From positions 21,701 through 85,700 of the forward strand of contig CAVWPR010000018.1 of assembly GCA_963756815.1 (NCBI GenBank): a DNA stretch of 64,000 nt. Reading direction: 5' to 3'. Position numbers and translations under genes: made by a program. The notes beneath the pieces were generated by a model. The model did not search any database and had not been told where the DNA came from. It was given only the letters and a program-made list of their open reading frames with translations. Position 1 is the first letter of the stretch. Every line of letters begins with the position of its first letter. Shown piece by piece: positions 36,117 through 44,534 of the stretch. The DNA comes from JAENVU01 sp963756815 (GTDB lineage: Bacteria; Actinomycetota; Acidimicrobiia; IMCC26256; JAENVU01).

Positions 36117-36470
36117 ATGATCGAGCACCCGGAACGCGTCGAGCAGTTCAAGCGGGACATCGCCGAGATGCAGGTGAAGGACCCGGCGGCCGGGCGCGAC
36201 CGGCTCGCGCTGCGCAGCGGCTTCACCCTGATGGTCATCGGGGTGATCGTGACCATCGTCGGATACGCGCAGTCGCACAACACGTCGAATCCGCTCGGCC
36301 AGCGGGACGCGATCATCATCGCCCTCATCGGCGTCGCCGTGACCGTCCTCGGCGCGGCGCTGTTCCTCAAGGGCTCGTTGGCGACGTTCTTCCGGTTCTG
36401 GCTCGCCCGCCTGATCTACGAGCAGAAGGCCCAGACCGACCGCATCATCGACGTCGCCGAGCGCCCCTGA
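36117..36470 (+). CDS. Small two-helix membrane protein at the end of the LIV operon
   Basis: A 117-residue protein from ATG 36117, 20 bases after LivF, with AGGAG upstream. Polar N-terminus (IEHPERVEQFKRDIAEMQVK), helix 1 FTLMVIGVIVTIVGYA, helix 2 IIIALIGVAVTVLGAALFL, then LATFFRFWLARLIYEQKAQT and an acidic end. No family recognised with certainty; similar small proteins follow LIV-type transporters in other actinobacteria. It may modulate or stabilise the transporter, which is inferred from position only. Confidence 0.75.
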   Translation: MIEHPERVEQFKRDIAEMQVKDPAAGRDRLALRSGFTLMVIGVIVTIVGYAQSHNTSNPLGQRDAIIIALIGVAVTVLGAALFLKGSLATFFRFWLARLIYEQKAQTDRIIDVAERP

Positions 36471-36501
36471 CCCGCGTTGACCCTGTACCAGCGCTCGTAT
36501 C

Positions 36502-36516
36502 GCACCCCAGGGGTGC
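36502..36516. terminator. Short palindrome between convergent genes
   Basis: GCACCCC (36502-36508), A, GGGGTGC (36510-36516) forms a hairpin 32 bp after the last transporter-operon gene and 21 bp from the stop of the convergent aminotransferase. A bidirectional terminator is plausible, though no T-run follows. Confidence 0.4.
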
Positions 36517-36536
36517 AGCACGCGTGGTGGTTCGGT

Positions 36537-37697
36537 TCAGGCGAGGGCGGCGAGGCGGTCGACGGCCTCGGCGAGGACCTCGCGCCGCTTGCAGAACGTG
36601 AAGCGCACCAGCGTGCGACCCGCGTCGGCGTCGTCGTAGAAGACCGAGTTCGGGACGGCGACCACGCCGCAGCGCGCGGGGAGCTCCCGGCAGAACGCGA
36701 GACCGTCGGTCGCACCGAGCGGGGCGGCGTCGGTCGTCACGAAGTAGGTGCCGTGCGGCTCGAACACCGTGAACCCCGCGGCCGACAGTCCCGCGATCAA
36801 CAGGTCCCGACGCGCGCCGAGGTCGGCGGCGAAGTCGTGGAACCACGCATCGGGCAGCCCCAGCCCGACGACGATCGCGTGCTGGAACGGCGCGCCGTTC
36901 ACGTAGGTGAGGAACTGCTTGGCCGAGCGCACCGCAGCGAGCAGATCCGGTGACGCGCACGCCCAGCCGACCTTCCAGCCGGTGAAGGAGAACGTCTTGC
37001 CCGCCGAGGAGATCGTGATCGTGCGGTCGCGCATGCCCGGCAGGGTCGCGAGCGGCACGTGCTCGACGCCGTCGAACGTGAGGTGCTCGTAGACCTCGTC
37101 GGTGATCGCGACGAGGTCGTGCTCGACGCACACCGCGGCGATCATGTCCAGCTCCTCGCGCGAGAAGACCTTGCCCGTCGGGTTGTGCGGCGAGTTGAGG
37201 AGCAGGAGCCGCGTGCGCGGCGTGATGGCGCGCCGCAACTCGGCGGCGTCGAACGCGTAGTCCGGCGTCCGGAGCGTCACCGGCACGCGCACCCCACCGG
37301 CCATCGCGATGCACGCGGCGTACGAGTCGTAGTAGGGCTCGAACACCACCACCTCGTCGCCCGCATCGCACAGGGCGAGGAGCGCCGCGGCGATCGCCTC
37401 CGTCGCGCCGGCCGTGACCAGCACCTCGGTGTCGGGGTCGTACGTGAGTCCGTACCAGTGCCGCTGGTGCACGGCGATCGCGGCCCGCAGCTCGGGGATG
37501 CCCGGTCCCGGTGGGTACTGGTTGTGCCCGGCGCGGATCGCCGCGATCGCGGCGTCACGCACCTCGGGCGGGCCGTCGACGTCGGGGAAGCCCTGGCCGA
37601 GGTTGATCGACCCCGTGGCGACGGCGAGCGCCGACATCTCGGCGAAGATCGTCGTGCCGAAGCCGGCGAGGCGCGGGACGAGCTGCGCGCGTGTCAC
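36537..37697 (-). CDS. PLP-dependent aminotransferase, class I/II
   Basis: An intact 386-residue fold-type I aminotransferase from GTG 37697. Motifs: SINLGQGFPDVDGPPEVRDA, NQYPPGPGIPELRAAIA, VTAGATEAIAAALLAL, LLLNSPHNPTGKVFSREEL, ITDEVYEHLTFDG, and the Schiff-base Lys234 in SSAGKTFSFTGWKVGW. This pattern is that of the kynurenine/methionine aminotransferase group (YbdL/DapC-like in actinobacteria); some annotated relatives act as succinyl-diaminopimelate aminotransferase. The substrate cannot be fixed. The GTG overlaps the DUF3054 stop (GTGA). Confidence 0.9.
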   Translation of the reverse strand: MTRAQLVPRLAGFGTTIFAEMSALAVATGSINLGQGFPDVDGPPEVRDAAIAAIRAGHNQYPPGPGIPELRAAIAVHQRHWYGLTYDPDTEVLVTAGATEAIAAALLALCDAGDEVVVFEPYYDSYAACIAMAGGVRVPVTLRTPDYAFDAAELRRAITPRTRLLLLNSPHNPTGKVFSREELDMIAAVCVEHDLVAITDEVYEHLTFDGVEHVPLATLPGMRDRTITISSAGKTFSFTGWKVGWACASPDLLAAVRSAKQFLTYVNGAPFQHAIVVGLGLPDAWFHDFAADLGARRDLLIAGLSAAGFTVFEPHGTYFVTTDAAPLGATDGLAFCRELPARCGVVAVPNSVFYDDADAGRTLVRFTFCKRREVLAEAVDRLAALA

Positions 37698-38107
37698 GAA
37701 CGGGCGCGCGCCTGACGGACGGCGATCGCAAGCAACCGCCACCCGTACATGAGCAGCGACAGGACGAACAACGCGACGACGGTGAACACGCTGTAGATCG
37801 GCCGGCCCGTGAGCCAGCGCAGCGGACCGCCGATCATGACCGCGATCGCGATCGTCGCGAGCAGTCGGCCCGGCCAGTCGGTGTCCTCGGTGTAGATCCG
37901 CATGATCAGCCCGCCCACGAGCACTCCGACCGCGAGCGGCCACCACACGGTCAGGAACCAGGTGACGCCCTTCTCGTAGCCGTGGTTCTCCTTGCCGAGG
38001 ACCACGAAGACCGCGACGCACGCCCAGTCGGCGAGCAGCGGTGGGATCGAACGGGAGTCGAAGCGGCCGCGGGTGTGCGTGGACGGCGGTGCCGGCGTGT
38101 CGGTCAT
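37694..38107 (-). CDS. DUF3054-like membrane protein
   Basis: A 137-residue protein from ATG 38107, overlapping both neighbours by ATGA/GTGA. After a polar N-terminus it has four hydrophobic segments: LLADWACVAVFVVLG, VTWFLTVWWPLAVGVLVGGL, LATIAIAVMIGGPLRWL and VFTVVALFVLSLLMYGWRLL. The E-N-H motif after the first helix (KENHGYEKG) and the WW-P segment resemble DUF3054 proteins of actinobacteria. Function unknown. Its place between a sulfatase and an aminotransferase in a coupled operon is notable. Confidence 0.75.
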   Translation of the reverse strand: MTDTPAPPSTHTRGRFDSRSIPPLLADWACVAVFVVLGKENHGYEKGVTWFLTVWWPLAVGVLVGGLIMRIYTEDTDWPGRLLATIAIAVMIGGPLRWLTGRPIYSVFTVVALFVLSLLMYGWRLLAIAVRQARARS

Positions 38108-39630
38108 CCCACACCTCCGACGACGACCTTCGGCGGGAACTTCCCGAACGTCCGGAGGTGCTGGCCGATCCCTGCGGTGAACGTGTCGAGGTACGGGATC
38201 TTGCGGATCATGTAGGAGTGCTGCTCCTTCGGATCCAGGTACAGGTTGTAGAGGCGGGAGTACGTGTACTTCTGGGTCACGCCGCTGAACCCGCCCGAGT
38301 TCTGGATGTCGCGGTCGTCGTCGGACGTCGACGCCAGCATCATCTTGTACTCGCCGCACCGCACCGCCGAGAACGTGTTGCCGAGCCAGTAGTAGAGGAA
38401 GCGTCGGTTCGACTCCGCCGCGTCACCGAGCAGGAAGCTCGTCTGGTCGACCGCGTCGAGGTAGCGGTCGGAGGGAGTGGCGTCGGTCGCGCCCGCGAAC
38501 CGCAGCAGCGTCGGGAACCAGTCCATGAGCGAGAACAGGCCGTCGGTGGCCTGGCCGGGCTCGATCGTCCCGCGCCAGTAGACGACGCCGGGCACGCGCT
38601 GGCCGCCCTCCCACGTGCTGCCCTTCGAGCTGCGGAACGGGGAGTACGCGCTGTCGGGCCACGTCTCCATCTCCGGTCCGTTGTCGGAGGTGATGAAGAT
38701 CAGCGTGTCGTCGAGCTGACCGGTCTCGTCGAGCGTCTGCACGAGGCGGCCGACGATGTCGTCGAGCTCCATCATCGCGTCCTTGTACGGATGCTTCGCC
38801 GGTGAGCGCCCGAGCCAGTCGGGATGCGGGTAGTTGTCGAAGTGCGTGCCGCGCGTGCAGTGGTAGAGGAACCACGGCCGCTCGTCGTCCGTGCCCCGGA
38901 GCGACGCCATGCGCTCGATGAAGCGCTGCGAGTACGTGCACCACTTGTCGTCGAGCAGCGCGAGGACCGGGATCGTGACCTCCTCCACCTCCTCGATGTC
39001 GCCGCCGCGCTCCGCGTGCACGAAGCACTTCGAGAACGGCTGGTTCTCGATCCAGCGCGTGCGTTCCTCGGAGTAGACGACCTCGGGGAAGAAGTACGGG
39101 TCGCGCCACTCGGTGTACATGTCCGACACGGAGAGGAAGCCGTAGAAGTCGTCGAAGCCCACGTGTTGCGGCTGGGACTCGGTGTTCTCGCCCATGTGCC
39201 ACTTGCCCACGGCCTGGGTGACGTACCCCGCGTCGCTCAGCAACTGGGCGATCGTGATCTCACCTTGCAGGCCGCCGCGCTCGCCGTACATCGGCGGGCG
39301 CATGAGCCCGTGCCGCATGGGGAGCCGACCGGTCATGAGCGAGGCCCGGCTCGGCGTACAGCTCGGCTCCGAGTAGCAGCTGGTGAGGAGCTTGCCCTCC
39401 CGTGCGAGCCGGTCGATGTTCGGCGTCGGGGCACCGACCGCGACGCCACCGCCGTAGCAGCCGAAGTCGCCCCAGCCGACGTCGTCGAAGACGATGAGCG
39501 CGACGTTCGGACGCTTTCCGAGCGCGGCCAGCTTGGCGTCGGCCGCGGCCTCGGCGTCGGGGAAGACGTACCGCGGTTCGAGGTGCTCCGCGGCGCGTTC
39601 GGTCGGCGTCGAGATCGGGTCGTGGGCCAT
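38104..39630 (-). CDS. Arylsulfatase-type sulfatase
   Basis: A 508-residue protein, ATG 39630 (39639 also possible). Type I sulfatase consensus EPSCTPSRASLMTGR, with Cys91 as the residue to be converted to formylglycine. Metal-binding NVALIVFDDVGWGDFG with Asp49/Asp50, AVGKWHMGE, and ITSDNGPEMETW are all present. No signal peptide, so a cytoplasmic alkaline-phosphatase-fold sulfatase. It releases sulfate from an unknown ester. No formylglycine-generating enzyme gene lies in the window. Intact; first gene of the coupled three-gene operon; a large hairpin lies 58-111 bp upstream. Confidence 0.92.
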   Translation of the reverse strand: MAHDPISTPTERAAEHLEPRYVFPDAEAAADAKLAALGKRPNVALIVFDDVGWGDFGCYGGGVAVGAPTPNIDRLAREGKLLTSCYSEPSCTPSRASLMTGRLPMRHGLMRPPMYGERGGLQGEITIAQLLSDAGYVTQAVGKWHMGENTESQPQHVGFDDFYGFLSVSDMYTEWRDPYFFPEVVYSEERTRWIENQPFSKCFVHAERGGDIEEVEEVTIPVLALLDDKWCTYSQRFIERMASLRGTDDERPWFLYHCTRGTHFDNYPHPDWLGRSPAKHPYKDAMMELDDIVGRLVQTLDETGQLDDTLIFITSDNGPEMETWPDSAYSPFRSSKGSTWEGGQRVPGVVYWRGTIEPGQATDGLFSLMDWFPTLLRFAGATDATPSDRYLDAVDQTSFLLGDAAESNRRFLYYWLGNTFSAVRCGEYKMMLASTSDDDRDIQNSGGFSGVTQKYTYSRLYNLYLDPKEQHSYMIRKIPYLDTFTAGIGQHLRTFGKFPPKVVVGGVG

Positions 39631-39687
39631 GCCTCGCATCGTTTCACGCCGGGGCGCCGGAGGTCAGGCCGGGCGACGCGGCCCTCT

Positions 39688-39741
39688 GCGACTTTGCGGT
39701 TCCTGCAGCACCGGAACGGCAGGTCAGGAACGCAAAGTCGC
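39688..39741 (-). terminator. Large near-perfect hairpin after a GNAT gene
   Basis: Left arm 39688-39705 (GCGACTTTGCGGTTCCTG) pairs with right arm 39725-39741 (CAGGAACGCAAAGTCGC) with one bulged G and a 19-nt loop. It begins two bases after the TAA of the leftward GNAT gene and lies upstream of the sulfatase. Size and position suit a factor-independent terminator, but there is no T-run; it may equally be a dispersed palindromic element. Confidence 0.55.
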
Positions 39742-39743
39742 CC

Positions 39744-40194
39744 TTACGGGCGCGACGGTGCCGGCATCACGAAGCGCTGCACGGGGCCCTCATCGGTCTC
39801 GCCCTCGTCGAACGGCACGGGGATCGCCCGCCGCCAGAAGGCGATCGCACCGGTGTTCTCGAACTGCTCTCGGGTCTGCCACTCCCCCGGGAACCGGGCG
39901 AAGACCGCGCGCGCGGCGTCGGTGCCGACCCGCTCCCCGTCGGTACTTCCGCAGGACGAAGAACTCGGCCATGTCGTGCGGCGGGCCCGAGTGCACGAGC
40001 GCGAACCCGGCGAGCCGGCCGTCGACGCGGAACAGGAACGGATGTCGATCGGGTTCCGCCCAGTAGCGATCGAGGAACCGGTAGCCGTACGTGCCGTCGT
40101 CGCCGACCTCGGCCCCGTTGCGCTCCGAGAAGTCGTGCGCGTAGAGCTCGAGCAGCCGCGCGAGGACGTCCCGCTCGCCGAGCAGAAGCCGCAT
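39744..40194 (-). CDS. GNAT-family acetyltransferase (one frameshift)
   Basis: From ATG 40194: MRLLLGERDVLARLLELYAH, DGTYGYRFLDRYWAEPDRHP, LFRVDGRLAGFALVHSGPPH and MAEFFVLRKYRR, where the conserved acceptor-loop Arg-Arg begins. At about 39945 the frame must slip; it then reads GTDAARAVFARFPGEWQTRE, QFENTGAIAFWRRAIP and ends FVMPAPSRP at TAA 39744. The two parts make one COG5628-like predicted acetyltransferase of about 150 residues. Substrate unknown. It follows Ogt on the same strand at 15 bp. Confidence 0.7.
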
Positions 40195-40209
40195 CGACGC
40201 GGACGTCGG

Positions 40210-40706
40210 TCACGCGTCGAGCAGGCTGCGTTGCGGCTGTTCGAGGTCGAGGAGCCGGCGCTTCCACTCCAGCCCGCCGCCGAAGCCGGTGAGCGAGCCG
40301 TCGGCGCCGATCACACGATGACACGGCACGACGATCGCGATCGGGTTCTGCCCGTTGGCCGCACCCACGGCACGCGCCGCCTCCGGCCGACCGACCCGCC
40401 GCGGCCAGCTCGCCGTACGAGATGGTCTCGCCGTACGGGATCCGGCGGAGCTGCTGCCACACCTCGACCTGGAACGCGGTGCCGTGCAGCCGCAGCGGCA
40501 GGTCGAACGTCGGTCCGGGTGCCGGCGAAGTACTCGATCGAGCTGCCGGGACCAATCGGCGAGTGCGCGCGTCGTCGCGCTCCCAGTCCGTCCTCGACCT
40601 GGTCACCGCGGTGCGCGAAGTGGAGCCGGACGAGGTGGTCGTCGTCGTCCACCGCGAGCAGCAACGGGCCTTCGGGACCGTCGTACACGGACCAGCGGGT
40701 GGTCAT
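40210..40706 (-). pseudogene. ogt: Methylated-DNA--protein-cysteine methyltransferase (Ogt), read in three pieces
   Basis: From ATG 40706: MTTRWSVYDGPEGPLLLAVD, then LVRLHFAHRGDQVEDGLGAR. After slips near 40550 and 40525 it continues SSIEYFAGT and FDLPLRLHGTAFQVEVWQQL, and RRIPYGETISYGELAAA. After a further slip near 40400 it gives ARAVGAANGQNPIAIVVPCH with the acceptor cysteine (VPCH), then RVIGADGSLTGFGGGLEWKR and ends QRSLLDA at 40210. Every Ogt motif is present, so the protein is likely functional and the breaks are errors. It removes alkyl groups from O6-alkylguanine. It overlaps the AlkA stop (ATGA), forming an alkylation-repair operon. Confidence 0.75.
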
Positions 40707-42149
40707 GGTCTGTCTCCCTCCGATGCCCAGAGATGGGCGTTGGCGTAGGCGCGCCACGGGCTCCAGCCCGCGGCGCGTTCGGTCGAGGCTCGATGGCCGT
40801 CCGTCGAGTCCGCGGGCCTCGAGCGCGCGGCGCACGCCCAGATCGGACGCGAGGAAGGCGTCGGGATCGCCCACGGCGCGCATCATCACGTACTCGACGG
40901 TCCAGGGCCCGATGCCCGGCAGCGCCAGCAGCGCGTTCCGCAGCTCGTCCCGGTCGACCCCCGGGTCGACGACGATGCGCCCGTCGGCGAACGCCGCGGC
41001 GACGTCGCGCAGCGCCGTGGCGCGCGCCCTCGGCATCGGGAGCTCGCCGGCGTCGAGGGCCGCCATCGTCGCCGCGTCGGGGAACACGTGGGTGATCGTG
41101 TCGAGGGGCGCGTCGAGCGGCTTGCCGAACTTGGCGACCAGACGCCCGAGGATCGTGCGCGCCCCGGCCACGGACACCTGCTGGCCCACCACCGCACGTA
41201 CGACCAGCTCGAAGCCGTCGGGATGGCCGGGCACCCGGAGGCCGGGACGCCGGCGCACGAGCGGGCGCAGGATCGAATCGTGCGCCAGCGCGGCATCGAT
41301 CGCCACCGGGTCGGCGTCGAGGTCGAAGAGCCGGCGGGTGCGCGCGACGGCCGCCGTGAGGTCGCGGAGATCGTCCAGCCGGAACCCACCGGTCACTCCC
41401 TCGGGACCCGGGGTGAGCGTGAGCACCGCGTTGCCGTGCGGGAGCGCGAGCGATCGGCGGTACGTGCCGGCCTCGAGCACCTCGACGCCGGTGACGGCAC
41501 GCGGCCCCAGGAAGGCGAGCAGGTCGGCGCCGGCGAACGGCCGCCGCGCCGCGAGACGGACGGTGACGCTGCCGGCCTCGGCGGGTGCGGTCCCCCGCGT
41601 ACGCATCGCGCTCGGCGTCGTGGCGAACACCTCACGGACGGTGTCGTTGAACTGGCGGATGCTCGCGAACCCGGACGCGAACGCGACGTCGGCGAAGCGC
41701 AGGTCGGTCGTCTCGATCAGCACCCGTGCGGTCTGCGCGCGTTGCGCCCGGGCGAGCGCGAGCGGGCCCGCACCGAGCTCGGAGACGAGCAGGCGGTGGA
41801 GCTGACGTTCGCTGTACGCGAGCCGGCGCGCGAGTCCCGACACACCTTCACGATCGACGACCCCGTCGGCGATGAGGCGCATCGCCCGGGCGACGACGTC
41901 GCCGCGCGGATCCCATTCCGGCGATCCCGGCGAGGCGTCGGGGCGGCAGCGCTTGCACGCCCGGTACCCGGCCCGCTGGGCGGCGGCCGCCGTCGGGAAG
42001 AACTCGACGTTGCGCGGGTACGGCGTGCGCGCCGGGCAGCTCGGTCGGCAGTAGATCCCCGTCGTCCTGACCGCGGTGAAGAACCACCCGTCGAAGCGGG
42101 CGTCCTTGCTCTCGACGGCGCGGTAGCACTGGTCGAAGTCGGGAATCAC
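40703..42149 (-). CDS. alkA: Ada N-terminal/AraC/AlkA fusion: DNA-3-methyladenine glycosylase (one frameshift)
   Basis: About 480 residues from GTG 42149. Ada zinc domain: RTTGIYCRPSCPARTP and RACKRCRP, with Cys34, Cys38, Cys65 and Cys68 spaced as in Ada. Next an AraC helix-turn-helix (GVSGLARRLAYSERQLHRLL, FADVAFASGFASIRQFNDTV), then the AlkA N-domain and the HhH-GPD glycosylase LLALPGIGPWTVEYVMMRAV with the catalytic Asp in AFLASDLGVRRAL. At about 40800 the frame slips once to ASTERAAGWSPWRAYANAHL, ending EGDRP. It combines methyl-phosphotriester sensing with base excision of alkylated purines and likely activates its own operon with Ogt. Confidence 0.87.
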
Positions 42150-42223
42150 CCGTGCACCATCGCACGCGCCGGTGGCCAGTGCTAGCGGCTTTCGGACGCG
42201 GCCGTGGGGTGCCACGATGCGCT

Positions 42224-43683
42224 GTGCTCATCGACCTGCTCACCGACGCGGCGCAGCGCGCGCCGGCGACGCCGGCGGTGATCACGGCGACGGAGACGGT
42301 CTCCTTCGCCGACGCTCCTCGCCCGCGTGCACCGGCGGGGTGCGCAGCTCGCCGCCCGCACCGCGCTCGGCGACCGCGTCGCAGTCCTCGCCGAGAACCG
42401 CGCCGAGTACGTCGAGCTGTACTACGCGGCGCCGCTCGCCGGTCGGGTCCTCGTGCCGCTCAACCACCGCTTGCATCCCGACGAGTGGAAGCGGACACTC
42501 GCGCGCGCCGACGTCCGCCTCGTCTACGGCGCGTCGTCGTTGCTCGCGCGACTCGACACCGCGGTCCCGACGATCGACCTCGACACGCGCGCGGCGAGGC
42601 TCGTCGCCGCAGGTGAGTGGATGCCGCCTCGTCGCGAGATCGACGACACCGCGTGGCTCGTCGGCACGTCGGGCACGACCGGCGACCCGAAGCTGGCGAT
42701 GCTCACCGACGCGAGCCTCGTGGCCGCGGTCGACGCGACGCTCACCGCCCGACCCGTCGGCTCGGACGACGTGCTCGCCACGCCCTTCCCGCTCTGCCAC
42801 GTGGCCGGGTACAACGTGATGGTCCTGCACCGACGGGCGCGCCCGATCGTGCTGCAGGCCACGTTCGACGCCGCCGCGCTCGCCCACCTCGTCCGCGCCC
42901 ACGCGGTCACGATGCTCTCGCTCGCGCCGACGATGATCGCGATGCTGCTCGATCACCCCGAGGTCGACGACGCCGACCTCGCGACCGTTCGCGCCCTCGG
43001 GTACGGCGCGTCGCCCATTCCCGGTCCGGTGCTGCGGCGGGTGGTGGAGCGCTGGGACTGGGACTGCTCGCAGGGCTTCGGCATGACCGAGCTGTCGGGC
43101 AACGCCATCTTCCTCGGCCCCGAGGAGCACCGCGCCGCCGCGCGGGGTGATGCCCGCCTGCTCGTCGCCGCCGGGCGACCGGCGCCGGGGGTCGCAGGTC
43201 CGCCTCGGTGGTCGGGACGAGCTGTTGATCAGGGCGCCGCAGGTCATGCGCGGCTACTGGGACGATCCCGAGGCCACCGCCACCGCGATCGACGCCGACG
43301 GCTGGCTGCACACCGGCGACGTGGCCCGCGTCGACGCCGACGGTCTCGTGACCGTCGTCGACCGGACGAAGGACATCATCGTGAGCGGTGGCGAGAACGT
43401 GGCGTCACGCGAGGTCGAGGAGGTGCTGCACGCGCATCCCGCGGTACGCGACGTCGCGGTCGTCGGACTCCCCGACGAGCGTTGGGGTGAGGTCGTGACC
43501 GCGGTCGTGGTCCTGCGCGAGCCGGTCGACGCCGACGAGCTGATCGCGCACTGCCGGGGCCGGCTCGCGGGCTTCAAGTCACCGCGCCGCGTCGAGATCG
43601 TCGACGAGCTGCCTCGCAACGGCTCCGGCAAGGTGCTCAAGCACGAGCTGCGCACGACGCTCGCGACAGTGGGAACGGACTGA
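42224..43683 (+). CDS. AMP-dependent acyl-CoA synthetase/ligase (two frameshifts)
   Basis: Starts at GTG 42224 (VLIDLLTDAAQRAPATPAVI). After a slip near 42316 the main frame reads LAENRAEYVELYYAAPLAGR, the AMP/P-loop WLVGTSGTTGDPKLAML, MLSLAPTMIAMLLDHPEVDD, and CSQGFGMTELSGNAIF. After a second slip near 43190 (a GGGGG run) comes VMRGYWDDPEATATAI, GWLHTGDVARVDADGLV and VVDRTKDIIVSGGENVASRE, and the C-terminal catalytic-Lys segment PRNGSGKVLKHELR. It activates a carboxylic acid as acyl-CoA through an acyl-AMP. Followed at 3 bp by the PhyH gene. Substrate unknown. Confidence 0.85.
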
Positions 43684-43686
43684 GCC

Positions 43687-44512
43687 GTGCGCACGATCAC
43701 TCCGGCCGAGCAGGCGACGTTCGCGTCCGACGGCGTCGTCTGCGTACGGGACGCACTCGACCCCGAGGTCGTCGCGCGGATGGCCGAACCCGTCGAGCGC
43801 GCGCTGCGTTCGAACGTGGTCGCGAACCTGGCGGAGCTCGGGCCGTCCACCGGGGGCCGCTTCGCCGGTGGCGTCGACCACTGGCGGGAGCAGGACGAGT
43901 TCGCGTGGTTCGCCGGGGCCACCGCGCTCCCGCGGCTCGTGGCCGGGCCTCCTCGACTCCACCGCGCTGTGGCTCTACGAGGACAGCGTGCTGGTGAAGG
44001 AGCCCGGTACCGCGGCGCCGACGGTGTGGCACCAGGACCTCGGCTACTTCCACGTCAGCGGCGAGCAACTCGCGACCACCTGGTGCTCGCTCGATCCCGT
44101 GACGCCCGAGAGCGGCGCGGTCCGCTACGCGCGCGGCTCGCACCGGTGGGACGCGACCTACCGGCCCAACCTCTTCGTCACCGACGAGCCGATCCCGGGC
44201 ACCGCGGGCCCGCGCGTGCCCGACATCGACGCGCTCGCGGCGGCGGGCGAGGTCGACATCCTCACGTTCGCCACCACGCCGGGAGACGTCGTCGTCCACC
44301 ACGCCCGGACGCTGCACGCGGCGGGCGGCAACCGGTCCGCCACGACCCGCCGGCGGGCGATCTCGGTTCGGTACTGCGGCGACGACGCCCGCACGTTTCT
44401 CCGGCCCGGCGCGCCCGCGAAGGCGCACCAGCGCGAGTGGTCGAACGGCACGCCGCTCGCGGCCGTCGATCGTGCCGACCACCCCCGGGTGTGGCCTCCG
44501 ACCGACGGGTAG
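43687..44512 (+). CDS. Phytanoyl-CoA dioxygenase (PhyH) family protein (one frameshift)
   Basis: From GTG 43687: ITPAEQATFASDGVVCVRDA, LAELGPSTGGRFAGGVDHW. At about 43948 an extra G in a GGG run shifts the frame; removing it gives VAGLLDSTALWLYEDSVLVK. The rest has the Fe(II)/2-oxoglutarate set: WHQDLGYFH (HxD), GAVRYARGSHRW, TTPGDVVVHHARTLHAAGGN (distal His) and a downstream Arg in ATTRRRAISVRYCG. It hydroxylates an acyl-CoA or related substrate. Its stop codon overlaps a KstR-like palindrome that precedes the next gene. The family is secure. Confidence 0.85.
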
Positions 44513-44523
44513 AACCGGTTCTA
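44510..44523. promoter_or_regulatory. KstR-type palindrome upstream of the amidohydrolase
   Basis: TAGAACCGGTTCTA is a perfect 14-bp palindrome and matches TnnAACnnGTTnnA, the consensus described for the mycobacterial steroid-catabolism repressor KstR. It lies 11 bp before the ATG of the amidohydrolase. A -10-like TAGACT overlaps its right edge, so binding would block a near-leaderless promoter. No KstR gene is in the window. Confidence 0.65.
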
Positions 44524-44534
44524 GACTTGCCGTC

